A DNA stretch of 10,735 nucleotides from Oscillospiraceae bacterium (lineage in GTDB: Bacteria > Bacillota > Clostridia > Oscillospirales > Oscillospiraceae). The position numbers and the translations under genes were made by a program. Position 1 is the stretch's first letter; every line of letters begins with the position of its first letter. Of this stretch, positions 1-5,105 are shown in pieces. The notes beneath the pieces are model-generated. The model worked only from the letters and a program-made list of their open reading frames with translations, had not been told where the DNA came from and searched no databases. The stretch lies in assembly GCA_017399325.1 (NCBI GenBank), contig JAFQDY010000077.1, forward strand, positions 1 through 10,735, read 5' to 3'.

Positions 1-10
1 TCACCTCTTT
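1..10 (-). promoter_or_regulatory. Ribosome binding site of a gene beyond the left edge
   Basis: Read on the minus strand, the last ten bases of the window are AAAGAGGTGA, a good Shine-Dalgarno sequence. The matching start codon would lie a few bases outside the window. A promoter with the same orientation at 63-91 supports a leftward gene starting here. No coding sequence of that gene is visible, so its product is unknown. Confidence 0.55.
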
Positions 11-23
11 CTAGTAGACTAAA

Positions 24-39
24 AGGGCATAATTACCCT
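24..39 (-). other. Small hairpin in the leader of the off-edge gene
   Basis: On the minus strand AGGGTA-ATTA-TGCCCT forms a six-pair stem (one G-T pair) with a four-base loop, followed directly by TTTTAG. It lies between the predicted start of transcription (about 56) and the ribosome binding site at 1-10. It could be a weak attenuator or simply leader structure. The stem is short and the T run is only four bases, so the functional claim is weak. Confidence 0.25.
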
Positions 40-62
40 AGCAATTCATTAATCGCCCGAGT

Positions 63-91
63 ATCATACCACAAGCGAATGCAGAATGCAA
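63..91 (-). promoter_or_regulatory. Leftward promoter, TTGCAT-17-TATGAT
   Basis: The minus strand shows -35 TTGCAT (86-91), a 17-base spacer and -10 TATGAT (63-68), with a TG one base before the -10 (extended -10). Transcription would begin near 56 and give a leader of about 55 bases to the window edge. It lies downstream of the M29 aminopeptidase gene, and no convincing GC-rich terminator stem separates the two. The off-edge gene may therefore be read both from this promoter and by read-through. Confidence 0.6.
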
Positions 92-122
92 GTGTTTTTT
101 TATATTTTTTCAGAAAAATTGA

Positions 123-1346
123 TCAAAACGCCCAGTTTCCCTTGCGGAAGATGGCAACGGTCTTGCCGTCGCGGGTGATCGCGTCGATATTCATGGTGTC
201 GCAGCCGATCATAAAGTCCTCGTGGATCATGGAATCGTTGATGCCCAGATCCCGGCATTCTTCCAATGTCTTCTCGTGGTAATTCTCGATGGTGTCCGCA
301 TAACCCATACCCACCGCCAAATGGCAGGAGGCATTCTCGTCAAACAAAGTGTTATAGAACAAAATGCCGCTTTCTGCAATGGGACTGCTTTCCGGAACCA
401 GCGCGCACTCGCCCAAATAGGCCGCGCCTTCGTCCATAGACAACATCGTATTTAAAAGTTCGTTGCCCACCTGGGCTTTGGCTTCCACCACCTTGCCGTT
501 TTCAAAGCGCATATAGAAGTTGTCGATCAGTTGGCCTTGATAGGACAGTGGCTTTGTGGAATAAACGATGCCTTCGGCCACACCCTTCTTAGGAGAGATA
601 AAACACTCCTCGGAGGGGATGTTGGGGTTAAAGGTAATGTTCTGTTTGCTGGTTTCTGCGCCGCCGCAGAACCGGGCTTCGGGGATCATACCCACGGTCA
701 GGTCTGTGCCGTTGTCTGCCGTGTAGTGGAGTTTTGCAATGCCCAGACTGTTGAGGTAAGCGCAGCGGTCGTGCAGATTCTTGTTGTGCTCTTCCCATGC
801 CTTGATGGGGTCTTCGGTCACCCGGGAAGTAGACAAAATTGCCTGCCACAGTTTCTCCATAGCAACGCTTGTGCGTTCACCGGGGAACACTTTCTTCGCC
901 CATGCAGCGCCGGGCACCGCGGCAATACACCACTGCTGGACACCCTCCCGCCGGTCCATATAGGGTTTCAAAATGGGGTAACTCATTTTCCGGGCCTTGG
1001 CCACTTTTTCCATATCCATACCCTTCAGGCCGTCGGGGTCTTCGGAGATCAGGTGGATCCGGGCAGGCATGGTGTCGCAGTAATGCTGCTGGCGGGCCTT
1101 TTGGAAGTCGGTAACCGTACCCATGGTCTTCACCGTTTGGTAGCGCACATGGACTTTGTCCAAAGGCTGGTAATTCCACTCGACCGTTACTTTCTTGGCC
1201 TTGGCTTTATATGCCTCCTCCACTACCATTTTTACAAATTCCGGCTGATCCAGATCCGCAAAGATCAGCACCTCCTGCCCTTTTTGCACATTGATGCCGC
1301 AGCGGACAATCAGTTCCGCATATTTTCTTAACACTGTTTTCTTCAT
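123..1346 (-). CDS. M29 family metallo-aminopeptidase (AmpS/aminopeptidase T type)
   Basis: A 407-residue cytoplasmic aminopeptidase, the usual length for MEROPS family M29, which removes N-terminal residues from peptides using a two-metal centre. The C-terminal half carries the family metal ligands: a Glu in NIPSEECF (about E247), E313 in GEC, H342 and Y349 in CHLAVGMGY, and H375 and D377 in HEDFMIG. Their spacing matches the E250/E316/H345/Y352/H376/D378 set known for the family. The start at 1346 (MKKTVLRKYAEL) is chosen because AAGGAG sits seven bases upstream. A longer reading frame up to 1415 would begin upstream of the promoter's -10 box and is not used. The gene is transcribed alone from the promoter at 1375-1403 and diverges from the homocysteine methyltransferase gene. 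Its likely role is peptide turnover or use of peptides as nutrients; natural substrates cannot be read from the sequence. Confidence 0.93.
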   Translation of the reverse strand: MKKTVLRKYAELIVRCGINVQKGQEVLIFADLDQPEFVKMVVEEAYKAKAKKVTVEWNYQPLDKVHVRYQTVKTMGTVTDFQKARQQHYCDTMPARIHLISEDPDGLKGMDMEKVAKARKMSYPILKPYMDRREGVQQWCIAAVPGAAWAKKVFPGERTSVAMEKLWQAILSTSRVTEDPIKAWEEHNKNLHDRCAYLNSLGIAKLHYTADNGTDLTVGMIPEARFCGGAETSKQNITFNPNIPSEECFISPKKGVAEGIVYSTKPLSYQGQLIDNFYMRFENGKVVEAKAQVGNELLNTMLSMDEGAAYLGECALVPESSPIAESGILFYNTLFDENASCHLAVGMGYADTIENYHEKTLEECRDLGINDSMIHEDFMIGCDTMNIDAITRDGKTVAIFRKGNWAF

Positions 1347-1374
1347 ACGGTTTCTCCTTGTTTTGATTTTCTTT

Positions 1375-1403
1375 ATTCTAACAGATTCCCCCGAATGCGT
1401 CAA
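1375..1403 (-). promoter_or_regulatory. Promoter of the M29 aminopeptidase gene, TTGACG-17-TAGAAT
   Basis: The minus strand has -35 TTGACG (1398-1403), a spacer of 17 bases and -10 TAGAAT (1375-1380). Transcription would start near 1368, giving a leader of about 22 bases with AAGGAG before the ATG at 1346. This rules out the in-frame ATG at 1415 as the start. Confidence 0.75.
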
Positions 1404-1409
1404 TCTATG

Positions 1410-1437
1410 TTGCATTTTTTCGCAAGCAGGTTATAAT
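1410..1437 (+). promoter_or_regulatory. Promoter of the homocysteine methyltransferase/YitT pair, TTGCAT-16-TATAAT
   Basis: The plus strand has -35 TTGCAT (1410-1415), a 16-base spacer and a perfect -10 TATAAT (1432-1437). Transcription would begin near 1445, about 12 bases before the ATG at 1457. The in-frame ATG at 1436 lies in the -10 box and so cannot be the start. The -35 elements of this promoter and of the divergent aminopeptidase promoter are only six bases apart, so a protein bound here could affect both. Confidence 0.75.
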
Positions 1438-1456
1438 GGGCTTAAAAGGAAGTGAT

Positions 1457-2326
1457 ATGATGCTCACAAGAGAACAACTGCTTGCCCATTTCAGCAAAAC
1501 CACCTTGCTTGACGGCGCAACCGGCTCAAATCTGCAAAAAGCAGGTATGCCCCGGGGCTGTTGCACCGAGGAATGGATTTTGGCAAATCCTCAGGCGTTG
1601 GTGGCGCTGCAAAGAAGTTATGTGGACGCAGGCAGTAATATCCTGTACGCCCCCACTTTTCAGGCCCAGCCAATCGCCCTGGAAAAGGTGAATCTGCACA
1701 AGCAGGCAGAGGCCATCAACGCCCATCTGGTGGCGCTGACCCGTTCTGCCGCAGACGGTGCGTTGGTTGCAGGCAACTTGACCACATTGGCCGCCTACTG
1801 CGACAGTTTTGACCCCCAGAATTTTGACCTGCTGGTAGAAAACTACCGGGTGCAGATCGGTGGTCTTTTGGAGGGCGGCGCTGACCTTCTGGCCGCAGAA
1901 ACCTTGATATATCCCCAGGAAGCGGAGGCCATCTTCACCGCCGCGGAGCTGGAGGGCGCAGAAGCGGCAATGTACACATTTACTATGCAGCCTGACGGAA
2001 GCCTTTTCTCCGGACGGGACGCAGCGCCTGTTCTGAAGGAGCTGGAGGAGGCCGGCGCTTGCGCCGTTGGTTTCAACTGCGTAGCGGCAGATGATATGAC
2101 GGCAGGACTGGTAAGCCGGCTGCGCCGGTATGTGAAGGGCAATCTGATCTGCAAGCCCAATGCAGGCAACCCTGTCATCGGGCCGGACAACCTGCCCCAC
2201 TACCCCTTAGACCCTGCAGGCTTTGCCAAGATCGTGGTCGAGTGCGCCGAAATGGGCGCAAACATCCTAGGCGGCTGCTGCGGCACCACCCCCGACCACA
2301 TCGCCGCAGTGAAACAGACAATCTGA
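1457..2326 (+). CDS. Homocysteine S-methyltransferase-domain protein
   Basis: A 289-residue single-domain enzyme of the zinc-dependent homocysteine methyltransferase fold (the N-terminal domain of MetH, also MmuM and betaine-homocysteine methyltransferase). It opens with LLDGATGSNLQ, the typical first strand. The zinc thiolates are C208 in GFNC and C274/C275 in GGCCGT, the invariant pattern of the family. It would transfer a methyl group to a thiol, probably homocysteine, to give methionine. No cobalamin-binding domain is attached, so the donor could be S-methylmethionine or a methylcorrinoid on a separate protein; the sequence does not decide. The start at 1457 follows AAGGA at a suitable distance; a second ATG at 1460 is possible, while the ATG at 1436 lies inside the -10 box. 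It is the first gene of a two-gene unit with the YitT-type protein, which begins 16 bases downstream. Confidence 0.88.
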   Translation: MMLTREQLLAHFSKTTLLDGATGSNLQKAGMPRGCCTEEWILANPQALVALQRSYVDAGSNILYAPTFQAQPIALEKVNLHKQAEAINAHLVALTRSAADGALVAGNLTTLAAYCDSFDPQNFDLLVENYRVQIGGLLEGGADLLAAETLIYPQEAEAIFTAAELEGAEAAMYTFTMQPDGSLFSGRDAAPVLKELEEAGACAVGFNCVAADDMTAGLVSRLRRYVKGNLICKPNAGNPVIGPDNLPHYPLDPAGFAKIVVECAEMGANILGGCCGTTPDHIAAVKQTI

Positions 2327-2342
2327 TTGGGAGATGACCGCT

Positions 2343-3227
2343 ATGAAAAAAGTTTTGCCCTATTTGCAGATCCTTTTCAGCGCAGTTTTATTGGCATTTG
2401 TCTACTACGTGTTTATTATCACCAACAACTTTGCACCGGCAGGCTTAAACGGCATCGCAACCATGATCCAATACAAGACGGGCTTCAGCATCAGTTATAT
2501 GTCGCTACTGATCAACATCCCCCTTTCCGTTCTGGCGTATTTTTTTGTGCAAAGGGATTTCGCGGTGAAGACATTTCTGTTTTCCGTCGTGTATTCCACC
2601 GCCTTTTTACTGCTGCAAAATTCCGATTTGAATTTCATTCAGTATAACGCCGAGGGTCACGACACCATTTACCCTGTGATCCTCAGCGGTGTCCTCGGCG
2701 GCGCGGTTTACGGCACTTGCTTTCGGAACAACGCCTCCACCGGCGGCACAGATGTTATCTCCCGGTACATCAACAAGGTTCGGCCTGAGACCAATTTCTT
2801 TGTGGTCACCTTTATCTTGAACGGCATCGTTGCCGTCTCCTCCATTTTTGTTTACTCCGGGGACACGCTGAACTACAAGCCCATGGCGCTTTGCATTTTA
2901 TACTGTTTCTTATCCTCTTATGTGGGAAATCTGCTGCTAAAAACCACGAAGACTGCATACAAATTTACCATCATTACGCCCCATAGTGAAGAACTTGTGA
3001 AAGATATCACTTTGGGTCTTCATCACGGATGCACCGAAATGGATGTGACCGGCGCTTACACAGGCAACAAACGGACGATGCTCCTTTGCGTGGTCAACAA
3101 ACACCAATTGCACGATTTTCAAAAAATCCTTGCCAAATACCCCGATACATTTTCTTATTTTGAAGTTGTCAGCGAAACATATGGCAATTTCAAGCACATA
3201 AAGCCCAGAGAACAGCAAAAGGCTTGA
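2343..3227 (+). CDS. YitT-family integral membrane protein (DUF161 + DUF2179)
   Basis: A 294-residue membrane protein of the YitT/YqfU/YpjC family common in Firmicutes; the family's biochemical role is not established. About six hydrophobic segments lie near residues 5-27, 50-70, 75-92, 108-126, 150-171 and 178-198. The family signature GGTD (134-137) follows segment four. A soluble C-terminal DUF2179 domain (about 205-285) includes the conserved stretch GAYTGNKRTMLLCVV. Start choice: GGGAG at 2329-2333 is nine bases before the ATG at 2343, whereas the ATG at 2334 almost touches it, so 2343 is preferred. It lies 16 bases after the homocysteine methyltransferase gene and probably shares its transcript. 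Its stop codon lies inside the left arm of the bidirectional terminator at 3218-3245. A transport or regulatory link with methionine metabolism is only a guess from position. Confidence 0.9.
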   Translation: MKKVLPYLQILFSAVLLAFVYYVFIITNNFAPAGLNGIATMIQYKTGFSISYMSLLINIPLSVLAYFFVQRDFAVKTFLFSVVYSTAFLLLQNSDLNFIQYNAEGHDTIYPVILSGVLGGAVYGTCFRNNASTGGTDVISRYINKVRPETNFFVVTFILNGIVAVSSIFVYSGDTLNYKPMALCILYCFLSSYVGNLLLKTTKTAYKFTIITPHSEELVKDITLGLHHGCTEMDVTGAYTGNKRTMLLCVVNKHQLHDFQKILAKYPDTFSYFEVVSETYGNFKHIKPREQQKA

Positions 3228-3245
3228 CCTCACGGTCAAGCCTTT
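3218..3245. terminator. Bidirectional rho-independent terminator between convergent operons
   Basis: A perfect 12-pair stem, AAAGGCTTGACC / GGTCAAGCCTTT, with a four-base loop (TCAC). On the plus strand it is followed by CGCCATTTATTTTA, on the minus strand by TTGCTGTTCT with the stem itself ending in TTT. It ends the homocysteine methyltransferase/YitT transcript and lies 19 bases after the stop of the convergent dehydrogenase gene. The YitT stop codon (3225-3227) is within the left arm. Confidence 0.8.
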
Positions 3246-3263
3246 CGCCATTTATTTTAAGGA

Positions 3264-4064
3264 CTAGGGCCGCAGTCCCATACCGCCTTCCAGCGTCAGG
3301 GTCTCGCCGCTCATATACTTTAAGTCGGGAGACGCCAGCGCCACGCAGGCTCTGCCGATCTCTTTTTCCGCATCGCCGAAGTGGCCCATAGGGGGCATAT
3401 GCACATTGGCCTTGAATGCCTCCGGATTGGCCGATGCCCAGTTTTCCAACTGGGCCGTCCAAGCCAACGGGCAGACCACATTCACATTGATGCCGTCTTT
3501 GCCCCATTCGGTGGCCGCCACACGGGTGAGGCCTCGGATGCCCTCCTTGGCCGCCGCATAGGCGCTCTGTCCGAAGTTGCCGAACAAGCCTGCGCCGGAG
3601 GCGAAATTGATCACACTGCCCTTTGTTTTGGCAAGGTGGGGATAGCAGGCTTTCATATAGTAAAATGTAGCGTAAAGACCCGAATACATAGCAAGGTCAA
3701 ACTGCTCTGTGGTGTGGTCTGCCAGCGTAACGCCGGAGGCAGATGCCTGGGCGTTGTTGATCAGCACATGAATATCACCGAATTTTTTCACTGCTTCTTC
3801 CACCACGCGCAAGGCCGTGGCTTCATTGTCTGCGCCGGCAGCAATGTCCGCCTGCACAGGCAAAACCTCGATATTGTAGAGTCTTTCCAGCTCTTCCTTC
3901 GCGTCCAGCAACTTGGAGAGGTTGCGGCCGGTGATGACCAGATTTGCGCCTTCTTTGGCAAAGGCGGTAGCAATGCCGTAGCCGATAGAACCGCAGCTGC
4001 CGTCACTTAACACGGCCCGGCCGCCGCCGGTGATGATCACGGTTTTTCCTTTCAAATATCCCAT
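3264..4064 (-). CDS. Short-chain dehydrogenase/reductase, candidate 12-alpha-hydroxysteroid dehydrogenase
   Basis: A 266-residue classical SDR enzyme. The catalytic triad is clear: S156, then exactly 12 residues to Y169, then K173 (S-x12-Y-x3-K), with NNA at 103-105. R47 at the end of the second strand (TGRN) suggests NADP(H) preference. The cofactor loop is unusual: TGGG at 12-15 is separated from GSIGYGIA by about nine extra residues. From memory, the stretches NNAQASASG, SGLYATFYYM, NFASGAGLFGN and MSGETLTLEGGMG closely match the 12-alpha-hydroxysteroid dehydrogenase of Clostridium sp. ATCC 29733. That would mean reversible oxidation of the 12-alpha-hydroxyl of cholate-type bile acids; this is an unaligned recollection and the substrate is an inference. 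The start at 4064 is preceded by AAAGGAG at eight bases. It is the last gene of the zinc-ribbon/ferredoxin operon, 13 bases after the ferredoxin stop. Confidence 0.88.
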   Translation of the reverse strand: MGYLKGKTVIITGGGRAVLSDGSCGSIGYGIATAFAKEGANLVITGRNLSKLLDAKEELERLYNIEVLPVQADIAAGADNEATALRVVEEAVKKFGDIHVLINNAQASASGVTLADHTTEQFDLAMYSGLYATFYYMKACYPHLAKTKGSVINFASGAGLFGNFGQSAYAAAKEGIRGLTRVAATEWGKDGINVNVVCPLAWTAQLENWASANPEAFKANVHMPPMGHFGDAEKEIGRACVALASPDLKYMSGETLTLEGGMGLRP

Positions 4065-4077
4065 ATCGCACACTCCT

Positions 4078-4740
4078 TTACTTGATAATATGTCCATCCG
4101 GACTGATTGTAATCACGGAAAGCGGAATCTCTTTACCGCTATTTTCGATGGCGGTTTTCACCGCGTAAGGCAGGCCGCCGCAACAAGGCACGGTCATACG
4201 GGTAACTGTCACGGAACGGATGTTGTTTTGGGTAAATATCCGGGTGAGTTTCTCTGCGTAGTCCTCTGCGTCCAACTTGGGGCAGCCGATCATAGTTACT
4301 TTACCCTTCATAAAATCCCCATGGAAATTGCCGTAGGCATAGGCGGTGCAATCGGCGGCGATCAGCAGGTCTGCCCCGTCAAAATAAGGCGCATTTGGGG
4401 GCAGCAACTTGATCTGCAATGGAAAATTCCGCAGTTGGCTGGCGCTTGCCTGCACGCCTTGACAGGCAGAGCCGGGGCAGCCGCAAGGAAGCTTTTCTTC
4501 CTTTTCTTTCTTGGCGGCCAAAACGGCAGCCTCATTGTAGGCGGGCGCTTCCCTTTCTTCAAAGGAAATGGCATTCATAGGGCAAGCGGGCAGGCAATCG
4601 CCCAAGCCGTCGCAATAGTCCTCCCGAAGCAATTTTGCCTTGCCGCTTACCATACCGATAGCGCCCTCGTGGCAGGCTTTGGCGCACAGGCCGCAGCCGT
4701 TGCATTTCTCTTCGTTGATGGTGATAATTCTTCGGATCAT
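4078..4740 (-). CDS. Ferredoxin-domain iron-sulfur protein with C-terminal Cys-containing domain
   Basis: A 220-residue soluble protein. The N-terminus is a ferredoxin module: the first motif is canonical (C13-x2-C16-x2-C19-x3-C23). The second is YCDGLGDCLPACP, with C43, C49 and C53 but L46 where the second cysteine should be, so that site has only three standard ligands. I recall the CDGLGxC form as typical of this clostridial family, so it is unlikely to be a recent mutation. Next come CGCPGSACQ (C86, C88, C93), then a C-terminal domain of about 120 residues with C131 (AADC), C153 (GCPK) and a vicinal pair C186-C187 (VPCCGGL). I remember relatives encoded near Crp/Fnr regulators and hybrid cluster protein genes in anaerobes, suggesting electron transfer or redox stress defence; the exact role is unknown. 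ATG at 4740 follows the zinc-ribbon stop by two bases, with GGTGGG upstream, so the two are translationally coupled. Confidence 0.88.
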   Translation of the reverse strand: MIRRIITINEEKCNGCGLCAKACHEGAIGMVSGKAKLLREDYCDGLGDCLPACPMNAISFEEREAPAYNEAAVLAAKKEKEEKLPCGCPGSACQGVQASASQLRNFPLQIKLLPPNAPYFDGADLLIAADCTAYAYGNFHGDFMKGKVTMIGCPKLDAEDYAEKLTRIFTQNNIRSVTVTRMTVPCCGGLPYAVKTAIENSGKEIPLSVITISPDGHIIK

Positions 4741-4742
4741 TG

Positions 4743-5000
4743 TTATCCCACCTTCTTACTTTCCCGTTTTTGGTTTTCGGCGATCTCCATCATTTTTTCG
4801 TACATCTCATCGCCCACGCATTTTCTGGCGTACTGGCACCACTGGACACAACTTAATGTGTCATTATATGCCACAAAGCCGCACTTTTCGCAGGTCATTT
4901 GGGTATCGATGGAGAACATTTCAATTTCTGCGCCGCATTGGGGGCAGGTCTTTTCAATAATGGTGGGGGTTCTGGGTTTTCCCTGGCATCCTTCTAACAT
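4743..5000 (-). CDS. Small zinc-ribbon, cysteine-rich protein
   Basis: An 85-residue protein starting at MLEGCQGKPR. The start at 5000 has AAGGAGG eight bases upstream; the reading frame stays open up to 5096, but that extension runs into the terminator of the next gene and has no ribosome binding site. C19-x2-C22 and C37-x2-C40 form a zinc ribbon (CPQCG...CEKCGF). A second cluster follows, SCVQWCQYARKC (C51, C55, C61), which could bind another metal or an iron-sulfur cluster. The C-terminus is charged and helical. I recall similar small proteins in anaerobic Clostridia beside ferredoxin-like and Crp-type genes, but no function is established. It is the first gene of the operon leading to the ferredoxin-domain protein and the dehydrogenase. 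It lies just downstream of the ATGTTGCAA-type motif and so is probably the directly regulated gene. Confidence 0.82.
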   Translation of the reverse strand: MLEGCQGKPRTPTIIEKTCPQCGAEIEMFSIDTQMTCEKCGFVAYNDTLSCVQWCQYARKCVGDEMYEKMMEIAENQKRESKKVG

Positions 5001-5020
5001 AGACGATCCCTCCTTTTGTC

Positions 5021-5031
5021 TATATACTATG
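5021..5031 (-). promoter_or_regulatory. Probable -10 region of the zinc-ribbon/ferredoxin/dehydrogenase operon
   Basis: The minus strand reads CATAGTATATA here, offering overlapping -10 candidates CATAGT, TAGTAT and TATATA. No good -35 lies 17 bases upstream of any of them. The TTGCAA core of the repeated motif is centred at about -37 to -42 depending on which is used; it is -41.5 if TATATA is the -10. A promoter lacking a -35 with a regulator site near -41.5 is typical of class II activation by Crp/Fnr proteins. The leader would be only about 14-19 bases, ending with AAGGAGG. Confidence 0.45.
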
Positions 5032-5049
5032 ACAGAAAAACACCAGTTG

Positions 5050-5067
5050 ATGTTGCAAATATCACAT
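5050..5067. promoter_or_regulatory. Candidate Crp/Fnr-type operator upstream of the zinc-ribbon operon
   Basis: ATGTTGCAAATATCACAT on the plus strand is identical at 16 of 18 positions to the motif at 6973-6990 in front of the Crp/Fnr regulator gene. The core has imperfect dyad symmetry (GATnTTnnnAAnATC at 5049-5063). It sits 50-67 bases upstream of the zinc-ribbon start, overlapping the expected -35 region. Identity as the regulator's binding site is inferred from the shared motif and position only. Confidence 0.5.
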
Positions 5068-5076
5068 TTATATAAA

Positions 5077-5101
5077 AAGGCTTGACTGATAGCCAAGCCT
5101 T
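5077..5101 (-). terminator. Rho-independent terminator of the regulator/epimerase operon
   Basis: On the minus strand AAGGCTTG and CAAGCCTT form an eight-pair stem, extended by two further pairs across one mismatch, with a short loop, followed by TTTTTATATAAA. It begins five bases after the epimerase stop codon region. The stem sequence nearly repeats that of the terminator at 3218-3245 (shared AAGGCTTG/CAAGCCTT). Confidence 0.8.
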
Positions 5102-5105
5102 CTTT

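Noticed and set aside
79..90. Direct repeat AATGC-AG-AATGC near the left edge
   Set aside because: It lies within the -35/spacer of a good promoter and is too short to mean more.
92..122. T/A-rich stretch after the aminopeptidase stop as a terminator
   Set aside because: On the minus strand it is an A run with only a weak AT stem (TTTTTCTGAAAAA), not an intrinsic terminator for that gene.
531..1331. Long open frame (266 codons) on the plus strand opposite the aminopeptidase gene
   Set aside because: It is antisense to a gene with full M29 ligands, lacks a ribosome binding site and its translation is rich in His, Gly and Cys without recognisable motifs; it is a codon-bias shadow.
1408..1416. 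A third partial match to the ATGTTGCA motif, in the divergent aminopeptidase/methyltransferase promoter region
   Set aside because: Only about eight bases match and it coincides with a TTGCAT -35 box; TTGCAA/TTGCAT is a common -35 in this window (also 86-91 and 7989-7994), so this alone is not evidence for the regulator.
4030..5085. Plus-strand open frame of 351 codons across the ferredoxin and zinc-ribbon genes
   Set aside because: It spans three real minus-strand genes, their ribosome binding sites and an intergenic region, and has no recognisable domain.
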